The notes beneath the pieces are model-generated. The model ran no database searches, was not told the DNA's origin, and worked only from the letters and a program-made list of their open reading frames with translations. 10,587 bases of DNA from CALELF01 sp045617925. GTDB taxonomy: Bacteria; Synergistota; Synergistia; Synergistales; Synergistaceae. The stretch covers positions 1 to 10,587 of the forward strand of contig JAZLJR010000031.1 in NCBI GenBank assembly GCA_045617925.1, in the 5' to 3' direction. The position numbers were made by a program, and so were the translations under genes. Positions within the stretch are counted from its first letter, which is position 1. Each line of letters opens with the position of its first letter. Shown one piece after another: positions 1-7,267 of the stretch.

Positions 1-431
1 ACATCAGTCGCTAGGCGAAATTCTCCACCAACCTTTAATATGTAATCTAATAAATCTACAAAGGATGGAACTGTGACGCGGCGAGAGGCATGACGTGATT
101 TCGGCCAAGGGCAAGGAAAATTCATAAAGACCTTTGAAACGCTATGAGGAGTGAAACTTTTGCGTAAAATTAAGCCAGCATCACCATGTATCAGCCTTAT
201 GTTTTTTAAGCCGGAAGCTAAGGCTCTGCGACAGGCCTTTGTTACGCACATTTGAGACACCTCTATGCCGATAATCAAAGCATACGGATTTTTTTCAGCT
301 AAAAAGGTTGTAAATTCACCATTCCCAAAACCAATTTCAACAAAAAGTTCTTGATGATTTTTTACGCCTTGCCAATCGATTGGCAAATGCTGTCGTTCTG
401 TAATTAAAATATCTTGAAAATTCCAGTTCAA
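1..431 (-). CDS. trmB: tRNA (guanine-N7-)-methyltransferase TrmB, 3' part beyond window
   Basis: SAM-dependent enzyme that makes m7G46 in the tRNA variable loop in the cytoplasm. The first 143 residues are visible; the C-terminus lies beyond position 1. The SAM-binding loop reads VEIGFGNGEF, followed by an acidic strand end (GIEVS), HGDA, and the family signature FPCPWPKSRHASRR. That signature normally reads FPDPW.K.RH..RR, so its Asp is Cys here (codon TGC). The start is taken as TTG at 431: an AAGGGAG ribosome site (447-441) lies inside the end of rsmA, ten bases upstream, and no ATG is available in frame after the upstream stop. The gene begins one base after the rsmA stop codon, so translational coupling is likely. 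Identity is sure; the exact start is fairly sure. Confidence 0.93.
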   Translation of the reverse strand, partial: MNWNFQDILITERQHLPIDWQGVKNHQELFVEIGFGNGEFTTFLAEKNPYALIIGIEVSQMCVTKACRRALASGLKNIRLIHGDAGLILRKSFTPHSVSKVFMNFPCPWPKSRHASRRVTVPSFVDLLDYILKVGGEFRLATD

Positions 432-432
432 T

Positions 433-1227
433 CTATATACACTCCCTTATAGAGAACCATTCTCCCAGTGTCAATTCTTCTGCTCGAGCAGTTTGTTGTA
501 AGCCCACCTTTTCATAAATTGTGGCAATTTGTTCCTTAGTAAAACCGCCTGCTAAAAAATTATTTTGCAGGGTTTTGCGCCTTTGCTTAAAAGCCATTTG
601 CAAAAGATTTCTCCATTTTTTGTCATTTGCAATGTCAAAATTTTCGGAGATTTTTACTTCTATTATTGCCGAATTTACAGCAGGGCGAGGCTTAAAGGCT
701 TCTGGTGGAACACGACGAAGAATTTTTGCCTCTCCATTCATAGCTTCAATAGTTATGCCCAGGGGACAGCGATTTTTTGTGTGGGGTTGCGCCACAATTC
801 TTTCTGCTGCTTCTAGCTGCACCATTACAAGAAAATAATGAGCGCCTAGAGGTGCTAACTGTTCTAAAAAAGTGAAAAAAAGTGGGGTAGTAATGTGATA
901 GGGTAAATTTGCAATTATTTTGTTAGGAAGAATAGGTAGACTTTTGTAATCAAAACCAAGTGCATCACCCCAAAATATTTGTAGATTGTCATGCTTAGCC
1001 TCAATTGGGGCAAGAAACTCTTGTAAGCGCTTGTCAAACTCAATGGCATAGACCTGCTTGGGGAAGAAAGATACAAGCCCCTTTGTGAGGATTCCTTTGC
1101 CTGGGCCTATTTCCAGTATAGTGTCGTTTTTTGAAATTTGTGCTTTACGAGTTATAAAATCTATTACGCTGGTGTTAATTAAAAAATTTTGCCCAATGTC
1201 CGTGTTATTAGTGAATTTTGCTTGCAT
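433..1227 (-). CDS. rsmA: 16S rRNA (adenine1518-N6/adenine1519-N6)-dimethyltransferase RsmA (KsgA)
   Basis: Dimethylates two adjacent adenines in the 3'-terminal hairpin (helix 45) of 16S rRNA late in 30S assembly; loss in other bacteria gives kasugamycin resistance. The 264-residue length is normal. Visible motifs are GQNFL near residue 13 (N-terminal family signature), the SAM loop EIGPGKGILT near 40, an acidic residue in YAIEFD near 63, GDAL near 88, and catalytic NLPYHITTP near 107. The C-terminal helical part includes the typical FKQRRKTLQNN. The ATG at 1227 has a GGAGAG ribosome site about nine bases upstream. It is first in an apparent operon with trmB, read leftward from a promoter near 1284-1312. 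No odd residues noticed. Confidence 0.97.
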   Translation of the reverse strand: MQAKFTNNTDIGQNFLINTSVIDFITRKAQISKNDTILEIGPGKGILTKGLVSFFPKQVYAIEFDKRLQEFLAPIEAKHDNLQIFWGDALGFDYKSLPILPNKIIANLPYHITTPLFFTFLEQLAPLGAHYFLVMVQLEAAERIVAQPHTKNRCPLGITIEAMNGEAKILRRVPPEAFKPRPAVNSAIIEVKISENFDIANDKKWRNLLQMAFKQRRKTLQNNFLAGGFTKEQIATIYEKVGLQQTARAEELTLGEWFSIRECI

Positions 1228-1283
1228 GTGTTAAGCTCTCCGACTGGTAAAATAAAAGTTGTTTTTATTGCAAAACGGCGGTA

Positions 1284-1312
1284 ATTATAACAAAAAATTT
1301 AAAAAATTGAAA
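1284..1312 (-). promoter_or_regulatory. Putative promoter of rsmA-trmB
   Basis: On the minus strand a perfect TATAAT (plus 1284-1289) lies about 57 bases upstream of the rsmA start. At 17 bases from it is only a weak -35 match, TTTCAA (1307-1312). Long A/T tracts upstream (1291-1330) could act as an UP element. The -10 is convincing; the -35 is not. Confidence 0.5.
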
Positions 1313-1318
1313 AAAAAC

Positions 1319-1346
1319 TTGATTTTTTCCGTAATCTGTGTAAAAT
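1319..1346 (+). promoter_or_regulatory. Putative promoter of the ferredoxin gene
   Basis: TTGATT (1319-1324), a 16-base spacer, then TAAAAT (1341-1346). The predicted start falls about 50 bases upstream of the ferredoxin ATG. It is divergent from the rsmA promoter. The -10 lies inside a perfect inverted repeat (1337-1352), which suggests control by a dimeric repressor. Confidence 0.5.
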
Positions 1347-1352
1347 TACACA
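1337..1352. promoter_or_regulatory. Palindromic operator candidate over the ferredoxin -10
   Basis: A perfect 7-base inverted repeat with a 2-base centre: TGTGTAA, AA, TTACACA. The TGTG-N8-CACA outline and 16-bp size resemble sites of CRP/FNR-type and Rex-type regulators, though the inner bases fit neither consensus exactly. Its position over the -10 suggests repression. The regulator's identity is unknown. Confidence 0.4.
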
Positions 1353-1406
1353 TCGTAAGTTTTACATGCCTTGTCTTCAAGGCAAATGTTATAGGAGGAA
1401 ATCGAT

Positions 1407-1580
1407 ATGGCAAAGGCTGTAGTTAATGGAGATCTTTGCGTAGGTTGCGAAGCCTGCGTTGGTGTTTGCCCGGTTGGAGCTATTTCAATGGTAGATGGCA
1501 AATCAAGCGTTGACCCAAATGCATGTGTCGAATGTGGTGCATGTGTTGAGACTTGCCCAGTTAGTGCTATCTCAAACTAA
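1407..1580 (+). CDS. 2[4Fe-4S] ferredoxin, clostridial type
   Basis: A 57-residue soluble electron carrier of anaerobic metabolism; typical partners are pyruvate:ferredoxin oxidoreductase, hydrogenase or Rnf. Two classical cluster motifs are complete: C11-x2-C14-x2-C17-x3-C21-P and C40-x2-C43-x2-C46-x3-C50-P. The two halves are pseudo-symmetric (CVGCEACVGVCPVGAIS and CVECGACVETCPVSAIS), as in the small bacterial ferredoxins. There is no extension, signal peptide or extra domain. An AGGAGG ribosome site (1393-1398) lies eight bases before the ATG. The gene is a single transcription unit with its own promoter and a strong terminator, convergent with polA. Short, but unmistakable. Confidence 0.97.
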   Translation: MAKAVVNGDLCVGCEACVGVCPVGAISMVDGKSSVDPNACVECGACVETCPVSAISN

Positions 1581-1595
1581 TAATTTGGTAATTTA

Positions 1596-1623
1596 GGTGC
1601 GGAGAAGATCCGCACCTTTTTTT
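1596..1623 (+). terminator. Rho-independent terminator of the ferredoxin gene
   Basis: An 8-bp perfect stem (GGTGCGGA with TCCGCACC), loop GAAGA, followed by seven T. It begins 15 bases after the ferredoxin stop. On the other strand the hairpin is not followed by a T tract, so it probably does not serve polA efficiently. Confidence 0.93.
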
Positions 1624-1640
1624 ATGTGTTAAATTTATTA

Positions 1641-4337
1641 TTAAACTTCCGCTAAGGTTGCACCAATCTTTGGCTCTGAAAGTAATGGGACGTCTATTTC
1701 CTTTATGCTTTCCATTGTAGAAACAAGCAAATTTTTAACAGCTTCTGCATCAGAGCTGTCACATTCGCAAACTATTGAGTCGTGAATTTGCAAAACGATT
1801 TTTGCTTTCGGGAATTGTTCTGCCAAAACTTTTTCAAATTTTATCAAGGCTATTTTTGCAATGTCTGATGCAGCACTTTGAATGGGGCTATTTTGGCAAA
1901 TTCTTTCGTATGGTGAATTGCCTCTTGTTGTCATCACAATTTCCTTTGTTGGACGAATCCTGCCAAAGATAGATTCGAGTGTGGCTCTCTCCTGCCCCTT
2001 TTTCTTTGCATCTTCAATGTATACTTTTACTTTTGGCAGTGCTTCAAAATATCTTGCAGAAAGAGAAGATGCTTCCGCTCGTGAAATGCCAAGCCTTTCA
2101 GATAAACCAAAGGCACTGATGCCATAGATCAGCCCAAAATTTACTGTTTTTGCCACGCGGCGTTCTTCTGTTCCAATTTGGCTTTCGTCATAACCGTAAA
2201 TCATACAGGCTGTTTGTTTGTGAATGTCTTGTCCTTTTGCAAACGCTTCCTTTAATTTTTCTTCGCCAGTTACCGAGGCAAGGACACGGAGCTCAATTTG
2301 CGAATAGTCTGCAGATACAAAGACATTGTTTTCCTCGCGTGGCACAAAGCAAGCTCGAAACGATTTTGCAAAATTGCCAAATTGAGGCATATTTTGGACG
2401 TTTGGATTATAGCTAGCGAGGCGTCCCGTGCCAGTAGCAAGGTGGTCAAACGTGGAATGAATTATTGGCTCTTTCCCCTTTGACAATTCATCAAGTGCCA
2501 ATTTCAAAAATGGTTCAACGAAACTACCATGGATTTTTGTTAATTCTCTATATTCAATTATTGCCTTCGGCACGAGGCAGAATGGTTCTGGTAGCCGTGC
2601 CAGTTCTTCCATTACCTCTATGCCGGTTGAATAACCGGTTTTTGTCTTTTTTATTGCAGGAAGCCCAAGTGTTTCAAAAAGAAGTGTTCCGACTTGCTTC
2701 GGCGAAGCTAGATTTAATTCTTGCCCTGACAAAGCAAAAATTTCTTTTTCTTTTGTTGTTATTGCTTTTTGCAACTCTGATTCAAGCTCTTTTAGTTTTG
2801 TAACATCCACAAAAAGCCCGTTGCGCTTCATATTGAGCAATACACTGGCAAGTGGCATATCAAGCGTATTTTTCAAATTTACAAGCTTTTCATTCAGAGT
2901 TAATTTCTTTGCAAGGTCAAAATAGGAAAATAGCTTTGCTTTTTGATTTGTAGCGCAAGAGAGAGAAGTGTAGCCACCTTTCTCTTGCCATTTCTGCCCT
3001 GCATTATCTGGGTGCAAAAGGTAATGATGAGTTGCAAGGCAAATAATATTGCGAAAATCTAAACGTAAATTAGAGTTTTTGTTCCCTAGTGTTTCTATAA
3101 ATTTTGGATAGGATTCAAGAATAAAAACTCCGTCTGACTTGTGCCAAGTGTTTAATGTTGCAACTTCTTCTTCGTTGTCTAGAGAAATAATAGCGTAGTT
3201 TTTATCATTTGAAATCAGCAAAAGTTTGCTTGCGTCTTTTTCAAGAAAATCGAGCGCAAGCATTTTTGTTTTGTTTTTTTCGCTTGCTTCAAGCAAGTCA
3301 GACAAATCACATTCTTCAAAGTGTGTTTCCTCTACGCCGACAGCTTCAAAAATAGCTTCTTGAATTTTTGTTTCAGTTTGTTTTGCGGTAGCCTTGTTTT
3401 TTGTAATTGGTTCGCTTTTCAAGGAAAAGTTTTCAAAGGAGGAGAAAAATAAATCTTCTTCGCTCAAGAAATCTCTTTTTATTTTTCTCAAGGCTAATCT
3501 GTCACAAAACTTTCCGAGTTCCGTTGCATTCTTCTTTGCTTTTAAGATTTCTTCTGTCGCTAGCGGAGGTGTTTGTTGTGGCAGGACAAGTGATAAACTT
3601 AAATAAGCTGCATCCTTGCCCTCTTTCAGATAAGTTTGCTTTACACCTTTTACTTCATTTATATGTTCGTAAATTTTGTCCAGCGTTCCAAATTGTTTAA
3701 CAAGATCATTTGCACCCTTTTCACCTATGCCGTGCACTCCAGGCACATTGTCTGCTGTGTCTCCCATAATTGCCAAGACATCTGCAATCTTGCTCGGCTC
3801 AAAACCACGTTCGTTAAAGAATGTCAGAGGCGTGTATGTGGCAAATTCGTTTACTCCTTTTTTAGGACGCAGGATTGTTATGTGGTCTGTTATGGCCTGC
3901 ATAAGGTCTTTATCGGAAGTTAATATAAGAACATCGTAGCCTTCACGCTCCAGATTTTTTGCGGTAGAAATAATGAGGTCATCTGCTTCCACTCCGACTT
4001 CAAATTTCACTGCATAACCGGCAAGACGGCAAAATTCTTCCGCCAAAGGAGTTTGTATTTTTATTTCATCTGGCGTTGGTTTTCTTGTTGCCTTGTAATC
4101 GTTAAAAATACTTTTTCTTGCATCGCTTCCACCAGCATCAAAAAACACAGCAGTGTGCCTAGGCTTTACAGTGTCTATTATACCTTTTAACATATTTGCA
4201 AAGCCAGTTAAAGCACCTGTTGGTGTTCCGTCTGGTGCTGTCATTGTGCTTGGCAGAGCATAAAAGGCACGGAATAAAAGCCCGTGACCATCTATTAGGA
4301 GTATTTTTTGTCTTGTGTTTGTTCCGTTTGTGTTCAA
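1641..4337 (-). CDS. polA: DNA polymerase I (5' nuclease and polymerase; 3'-5' exonuclease domain degenerate)
   Basis: Removes RNA primers and fills gaps in replication and repair. About 898 residues. The N-terminal 5' nuclease (about 1-290) has LLIDGHG, EADDL, TSDKDL and a helix-hairpin-helix near 200 (DNVPGVHGIGEKGA). The middle domain (about 290-490) lacks the usual proofreading acidic motifs: the DTE site reads ALDFLE and the later FDT Asp appears replaced. The polymerase domain has motif A SADYSQIELR near 673, motif B RRVAKTVNFGLIYG near 725 and motif C LQIHDS near 848, where the usual HDE Glu is Ser. Start chosen as TTG at 4337: an AAGAAGGA site ends seven bases upstream and it removes a non-conserved tail. 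A longer TTG start at 4370 has no ribosome site and would sit almost on the predicted transcript start. Confidence 0.95.
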   Translation of the reverse strand: MNTNGTNTRQKILLIDGHGLLFRAFYALPSTMTAPDGTPTGALTGFANMLKGIIDTVKPRHTAVFFDAGGSDARKSIFNDYKATRKPTPDEIKIQTPLAEEFCRLAGYAVKFEVGVEADDLIISTAKNLEREGYDVLILTSDKDLMQAITDHITILRPKKGVNEFATYTPLTFFNERGFEPSKIADVLAIMGDTADNVPGVHGIGEKGANDLVKQFGTLDKIYEHINEVKGVKQTYLKEGKDAAYLSLSLVLPQQTPPLATEEILKAKKNATELGKFCDRLALRKIKRDFLSEEDLFFSSFENFSLKSEPITKNKATAKQTETKIQEAIFEAVGVEETHFEECDLSDLLEASEKNKTKMLALDFLEKDASKLLLISNDKNYAIISLDNEEEVATLNTWHKSDGVFILESYPKFIETLGNKNSNLRLDFRNIICLATHHYLLHPDNAGQKWQEKGGYTSLSCATNQKAKLFSYFDLAKKLTLNEKLVNLKNTLDMPLASVLLNMKRNGLFVDVTKLKELESELQKAITTKEKEIFALSGQELNLASPKQVGTLLFETLGLPAIKKTKTGYSTGIEVMEELARLPEPFCLVPKAIIEYRELTKIHGSFVEPFLKLALDELSKGKEPIIHSTFDHLATGTGRLASYNPNVQNMPQFGNFAKSFRACFVPREENNVFVSADYSQIELRVLASVTGEEKLKEAFAKGQDIHKQTACMIYGYDESQIGTEERRVAKTVNFGLIYGISAFGLSERLGISRAEASSLSARYFEALPKVKVYIEDAKKKGQERATLESIFGRIRPTKEIVMTTRGNSPYERICQNSPIQSAASDIAKIALIKFEKVLAEQFPKAKIVLQIHDSIVCECDSSDAEAVKNLLVSTMESIKEIDVPLLSEPKIGATLAEV

Positions 4338-4381
4338 TATTTTTTCCTTCTTTGTCTTAATATGTGCCAAAATTCGGCAAA

Positions 4382-4408
4382 ATTATATCACGAAAAGCCA
4401 CTTGCCAA
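4382..4408 (-). promoter_or_regulatory. Putative promoter of polA
   Basis: On the minus strand TATAAT (plus 4382-4387) preceded by TTGGCA (4403-4408) at a short 15-base spacing; TTTTTG at 18 bases is an alternative -35. Transcription would start near 4375, leaving room for the ribosome site of the start at 4337. The -35 overlaps that of the divergent tRNA promoter. Confidence 0.55.
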
Positions 4409-4430
4409 AAAAGATATTTTGTTATATAAT
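4402..4430 (+). promoter_or_regulatory. Promoter of tRNA-Leu
   Basis: TTGCCA (4402-4407), a spacer of exactly 17, then a consensus TATAAT (4425-4430). The predicted start is about 30 bases before the mature tRNA. Strong match to the sigma70 consensus; back-to-back with the polA promoter. Confidence 0.8.
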
Positions 4431-4469
4431 CCGCTCCGTGTTAGCGATGCGTTAGTTTGTCGCGCAGTT

Positions 4470-4557
4470 GCCGGAGTGGCGGAATGGCAGACGCAGTGGA
4501 CTCAAAATCCACCGAGGCTAACACCTCGTGGGAGTTCGAGTCTCCCCTCCGGCACCA
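4470..4557 (+). tRNA. tRNA-Leu, anticodon CAA
   Basis: An 88-base class II tRNA that reads UUG codons. The 7-bp acceptor stem GCCGGAG/CTCCGGC (4470-4476, 4547-4553) is followed by discriminator A and an encoded CCA (4555-4557). The anticodon stem GTGGA/TCCAC encloses loop CTCAAAA, putting the anticodon CAA at 4503-4505. The long variable arm folds as CGAGG/CCTCG, as expected for leucine tRNAs, and the T loop contains TTCGAGT. It has its own near-consensus promoter and a terminator. Codon-anticodon identity is secure. Confidence 0.97.
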
Positions 4558-4580
4558 TTTTTTTAAATTTCAAACAAAAG

Positions 4581-4608
4581 GCCACTGATAAATTTCAGTG
4601 GCTTTTTT
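4581..4608 (+). terminator. Rho-independent terminator after tRNA-Leu
   Basis: An 8-bp stem (GCCACTGA with TCAGTGGC), 6-base loop, six T (4603-4608). It separates the tRNA from nhaC, only 37 bases upstream of the nhaC start. No clear promoter is visible between, so nhaC may depend partly on read-through. Confidence 0.88.
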
Positions 4609-4645
4609 AATTAAACAATCAGAAAGAATGGGATGAAAATATAAC

Positions 4646-5959
4646 ATGCAGGAAAGAAAACCAAGTTTATTTAAATTACTTCCAATTGCCATATTTGTAT
4701 TAATTTATATTGCACTTGGATTAGCTTTTGAGTTTATTTTGCCAAAGGAATACGGCATTTACCAAGTCCCGATAGTTGTTATATTTTTGATTTCACTTGG
4801 TGTAGCGATTATACAATCCCCCTTGTCAAGCTTGAAAGAAAAATTGGCACAAATGGCTAAGGGGTTAGGCGACGCAAATTTGATAACAATGTTAATCATT
4901 TTTCTCGAGGCAGGAATTTTTGTAGGTGTTATTGGCAGAAAGGGGGCAGAAAATATTGTTTACTACATACTCCCTAATTGCCCAACATATCTTGCACTCC
5001 CTGCACTTTTTGTTTCTTGCAGTTTAGTTTCCATGGCAATGGGCACTTCTGTCGGCACGATTGCATTAATGGCACCAATAGCCACTGTTATGGCACAGAC
5101 TGCTCACTTTCCTGTTCACTTTTGTTTAGGTGCAGTAATCAGTGGTGCTATGTTTGGAGACAATTTGTCTTTGATATCTGACACAACAATTGCTGCATGT
5201 CAATATCAAGGTTGTGAAATGAAAGACAAATTCAAAACTAATTTTGCTTTGGCAGCTCCTGCTGCACTATTGGCTATAATAATTTTCACACTTTTAGCCC
5301 AAGGGTATCCGTCAATCGTAATCAAAGAAGAAACGTCAAATTTAATTTCAGTCCTTCCGTATTTCCTTGTTCTTATTGGCGGAATATGTGGGCTGAATGT
5401 CTTTATAGATTTATTAGTAGGAATTATTTCTGGAATGGTGATATCAATTGCTTCAGGTCACATTGATTTCTTGAGAATTTTTACAAAAATGGGTAGTGGT
5501 GCCAGTGGAATGTTTGAAACGTCTATGGTGGCTATTCTCGTTTCTGCAATATGCGCATTAATAGCAGATAGCGGAGGTTTTGAAGCACTTATCATAAAAA
5601 TAAAACAGCTTTGCAAGACAAAACATGCGGGGCTTCTTGGTATAGGTTTTTTAGTTTCTGCATTAGATGTGGCAACAGCGAACAACACAGTGGCAATTAT
5701 TATTGCAAACCCCATAGCAAAAGAGTTAGCCAAAACATATAAAATTACGTCGCGTAAGGTTGCATCTGTGCTTGATATCTTCAGCTGCGTTGTGCAAGGA
5801 CTGTTGCCCTATGGGGCACAAATGCTTGTCGCAGTTGGCATAGCATCACAATTAAAGGCAGAAGTTTCTCCATTTGATGTCATTCCCTGTGTTGTTTACC
5901 CATTTTGTCTATTCCTTACAACGGTTATTGGTATTTTATTTATGAAAAAGGACGATTAA
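4646..5959 (+). CDS. nhaC: NhaC-family Na+/H+ antiporter-like membrane protein
   Basis: A 437-residue polytopic inner-membrane protein of about 10-12 hydrophobic segments. It carries NhaC/ion-transporter signatures: GTSVGTIALMAPI near 133-145, and GAVISGAMFGDNLSLISDTT near 162-181 with acidic residues inside the membrane region. A second half-repeat includes ALDVATANNTVAIIIANPIA near 350. Characterised members exchange Na+ for H+ (some exchange organic acids such as malate/lactate), so the substrate here is uncertain. The ATG at 4646 has only a weak purine-rich site upstream (GGGATGA); an ATG at 4628 is closed at once by TGA. It ends one base before the deoC start, so the two are cotranscribed and coupled. 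The deoC link could mean a substrate other than sodium; that is speculation. Confidence 0.88.
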   Translation: MQERKPSLFKLLPIAIFVLIYIALGLAFEFILPKEYGIYQVPIVVIFLISLGVAIIQSPLSSLKEKLAQMAKGLGDANLITMLIIFLEAGIFVGVIGRKGAENIVYYILPNCPTYLALPALFVSCSLVSMAMGTSVGTIALMAPIATVMAQTAHFPVHFCLGAVISGAMFGDNLSLISDTTIAACQYQGCEMKDKFKTNFALAAPAALLAIIIFTLLAQGYPSIVIKEETSNLISVLPYFLVLIGGICGLNVFIDLLVGIISGMVISIASGHIDFLRIFTKMGSGASGMFETSMVAILVSAICALIADSGGFEALIIKIKQLCKTKHAGLLGIGFLVSALDVATANNTVAIIIANPIAKELAKTYKITSRKVASVLDIFSCVVQGLLPYGAQMLVAVGIASQLKAEVSPFDVIPCVVYPFCLFLTTVIGILFMKKDD

Positions 5960-5960
5960 A

Positions 5961-6620
5961 ATGGATATCAATTACATACTAAATCATTGTGATCATACAC
6001 TCTTGTCACAGGGCGCAACTTGGGACGAAATCCGTTCCATAATTGACGATGGAATTACCTATAACACTGCTTCTGTTTGTATTCCTCCGTCTTTTGTGAA
6101 GCGTGCTAGTGAATATGCAGCAGGGCGCGTCGCAATTTGCACTGTCATTGGTTTCCCAAATGGCTATGCCACAAAGGAAGTCAAATGCCTAGAAGCTTGT
6201 CAAGCGGTTCAGAACGGCGCAGATGAAATTGACATGGTTATCAACATTGGAGACCTTAAGGATAAAAATTACGACAAGATTTTGGAAGAAATTAACGAGA
6301 TAAAACAAAATTGTCTTGGAAAAATTTTGAAGGTAATAATAGAAACATGCCTTTTGACGGACGATGAGAAAATAAAAATGTGTGAGATTGTGAGCAAATC
6401 GGATGCAGATTTTATCAAGACATCAACTGGTTTCAGCACTGGAGGTGCCACAAAAGAAGACATAGCACTTTTTGCAAAACACGTTACGAACGGTAAAAAA
6501 ATTAAAGCTGCTGGTGGAATAGGAAGCTTGGAAGAGGCGAAAGATTTCTTAAACCTCGGTGCGGAACGTCTTGGCACATCTCGCATTGTAAAAATAGTTA
6601 AACAAAATGGCAGAAATTAG
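5961..6620 (+). CDS. deoC: Deoxyribose-phosphate aldolase DeoC
   Basis: Class I aldolase that cleaves 2-deoxy-D-ribose 5-phosphate into glyceraldehyde 3-phosphate and acetaldehyde, letting cells use deoxynucleosides as carbon. It has 219 residues, normal for the short bacterial form. Catalytic residues are in place: Asp91 in EIDMVINIG, the Schiff-base Lys153 in FIKTSTGFSTGG, and Lys182 in KAAGGI; the phosphate-site GTSR lies near 205. The ATG follows the nhaC stop by one base and has an AAAAGGA ribosome site eight bases upstream. Other deo genes (phosphorylase, phosphopentomutase) are not in the window. The stop is TAG, close to pncC. Confidence 0.97.
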   Translation: MDINYILNHCDHTLLSQGATWDEIRSIIDDGITYNTASVCIPPSFVKRASEYAAGRVAICTVIGFPNGYATKEVKCLEACQAVQNGADEIDMVINIGDLKDKNYDKILEEINEIKQNCLGKILKVIIETCLLTDDEKIKMCEIVSKSDADFIKTSTGFSTGGATKEDIALFAKHVTNGKKIKAAGGIGSLEEAKDFLNLGAERLGTSRIVKIVKQNGRN

Positions 6621-6627
6621 AGAAAGC

Positions 6628-7134
6628 ATGGATTTAACTGCGAAACTGCATGAACTTTCCTTGCAAGTTGTGGAGAGGGCAAAGGAAAAAAAACTACACT
6701 TTACCTTTGCGGAGTCTTGCACAGGCGGGCTTTTAGCGAAGAGCATAACGGATATTTCCGGTTCTTCTGCTGTGTTTTACGGCAGTGTTGTTTCCTATTC
6801 CGATGAAGTGAAGGCTAGTGTTTTGCGAGTTTGCCAGAAAACGCTTGATACTGTAGGAGCAGTGAGTGCGGATTGTGCTTCTCAAATGGCGAGTGGTGTG
6901 CTTGGCGTAATCCCAAGTGACATAGCGATTTCTGTAACTGGCTTTGCAGGACCAAACGGAGGCACAAAGGAAAATCCGCTTGGCACTGTTTATTTTGGAA
7001 TTGCAACAAAGAGCGGAATAACAAAAACCTTTAAGAAAATATTTGAGGGAACAAGAGAAAACATTCGGTTGCAAACTGCTGTAACAGCTTTTGAAACTCT
7101 CATAGCCTTTATAGAATTTCTAAAAAAACCGTGA
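6628..7134 (+). CDS. pncC: Nicotinamide-nucleotide amidase (PncC / CinA C-terminal domain)
   Basis: Deamidates nicotinamide mononucleotide to nicotinate mononucleotide for NAD recycling. It is a stand-alone CinA C-terminal domain of about 168 residues, without the N-terminal CinA part. Signatures: FAESCTGG (active-site Ser), SGSSAVFYGSVVSYSDEVK, GAVSADCASQMA, and SVTGFAGPNGGTKENPLGTVYFG. I chose ATG 6628, eight bases after the deoC stop: it matches the usual family N-terminus and has a short GAG site. The ATG at 6607 overlaps deoC by 14 bases and has no ribosome site, but would add seven residues. It is last in the nhaC-deoC-pncC unit. Its TGA stop (7132-7134) lies inside the terminator stem. 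Confidence 0.93.
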   Translation: MDLTAKLHELSLQVVERAKEKKLHFTFAESCTGGLLAKSITDISGSSAVFYGSVVSYSDEVKASVLRVCQKTLDTVGAVSADCASQMASGVLGVIPSDIAISVTGFAGPNGGTKENPLGTVYFGIATKSGITKTFKKIFEGTRENIRLQTAVTAFETLIAFIEFLKKP

Positions 7135-7163
7135 AAAAATTCTCAAAATTTTTCACGGTTTTT
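7124..7163. terminator. Bidirectional terminator between pncC and the toxin-antitoxin operon
   Basis: A 15-bp perfect stem: AAAAACCGTGAAAAA (7124-7138) pairs with TTTTTCACGGTTTTT (7149-7163), 10-base loop. The A tract on one side and T tract on the other allow it to work on both strands, fitting its place between convergent units. The 5' arm contains the pncC stop codon, so coding and terminator overlap. Confidence 0.9.
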
Positions 7164-7267
7164 GCGTATTTTTGCTTTGTTATTACTGTATTTTCGTTTT
7201 TTGCTGTGTAAAAAAACTTTACAAAAAAATGGCAAAATAAAAAAATCAAAGGTAATGGTAAAAAAAA

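Noticed and set aside
4370..4370. Longer TTG start for polA
   Set aside because: No ribosome site, adds 11 non-conserved residues, and lies about five bases from the predicted transcript start; the start at 4337 has a strong site.
4308..4610. Plus-strand open frame spanning the polA start and tRNA-Leu
   Set aside because: It contains the tRNA, its promoter and terminator; no family resemblance.
5458..5733. Minus-strand open frames inside nhaC, deoC, pncC, rsmA and polA
   Set aside because: Antisense or out-of-frame shadows of well-supported genes, without ribosome sites or recognisable motifs.
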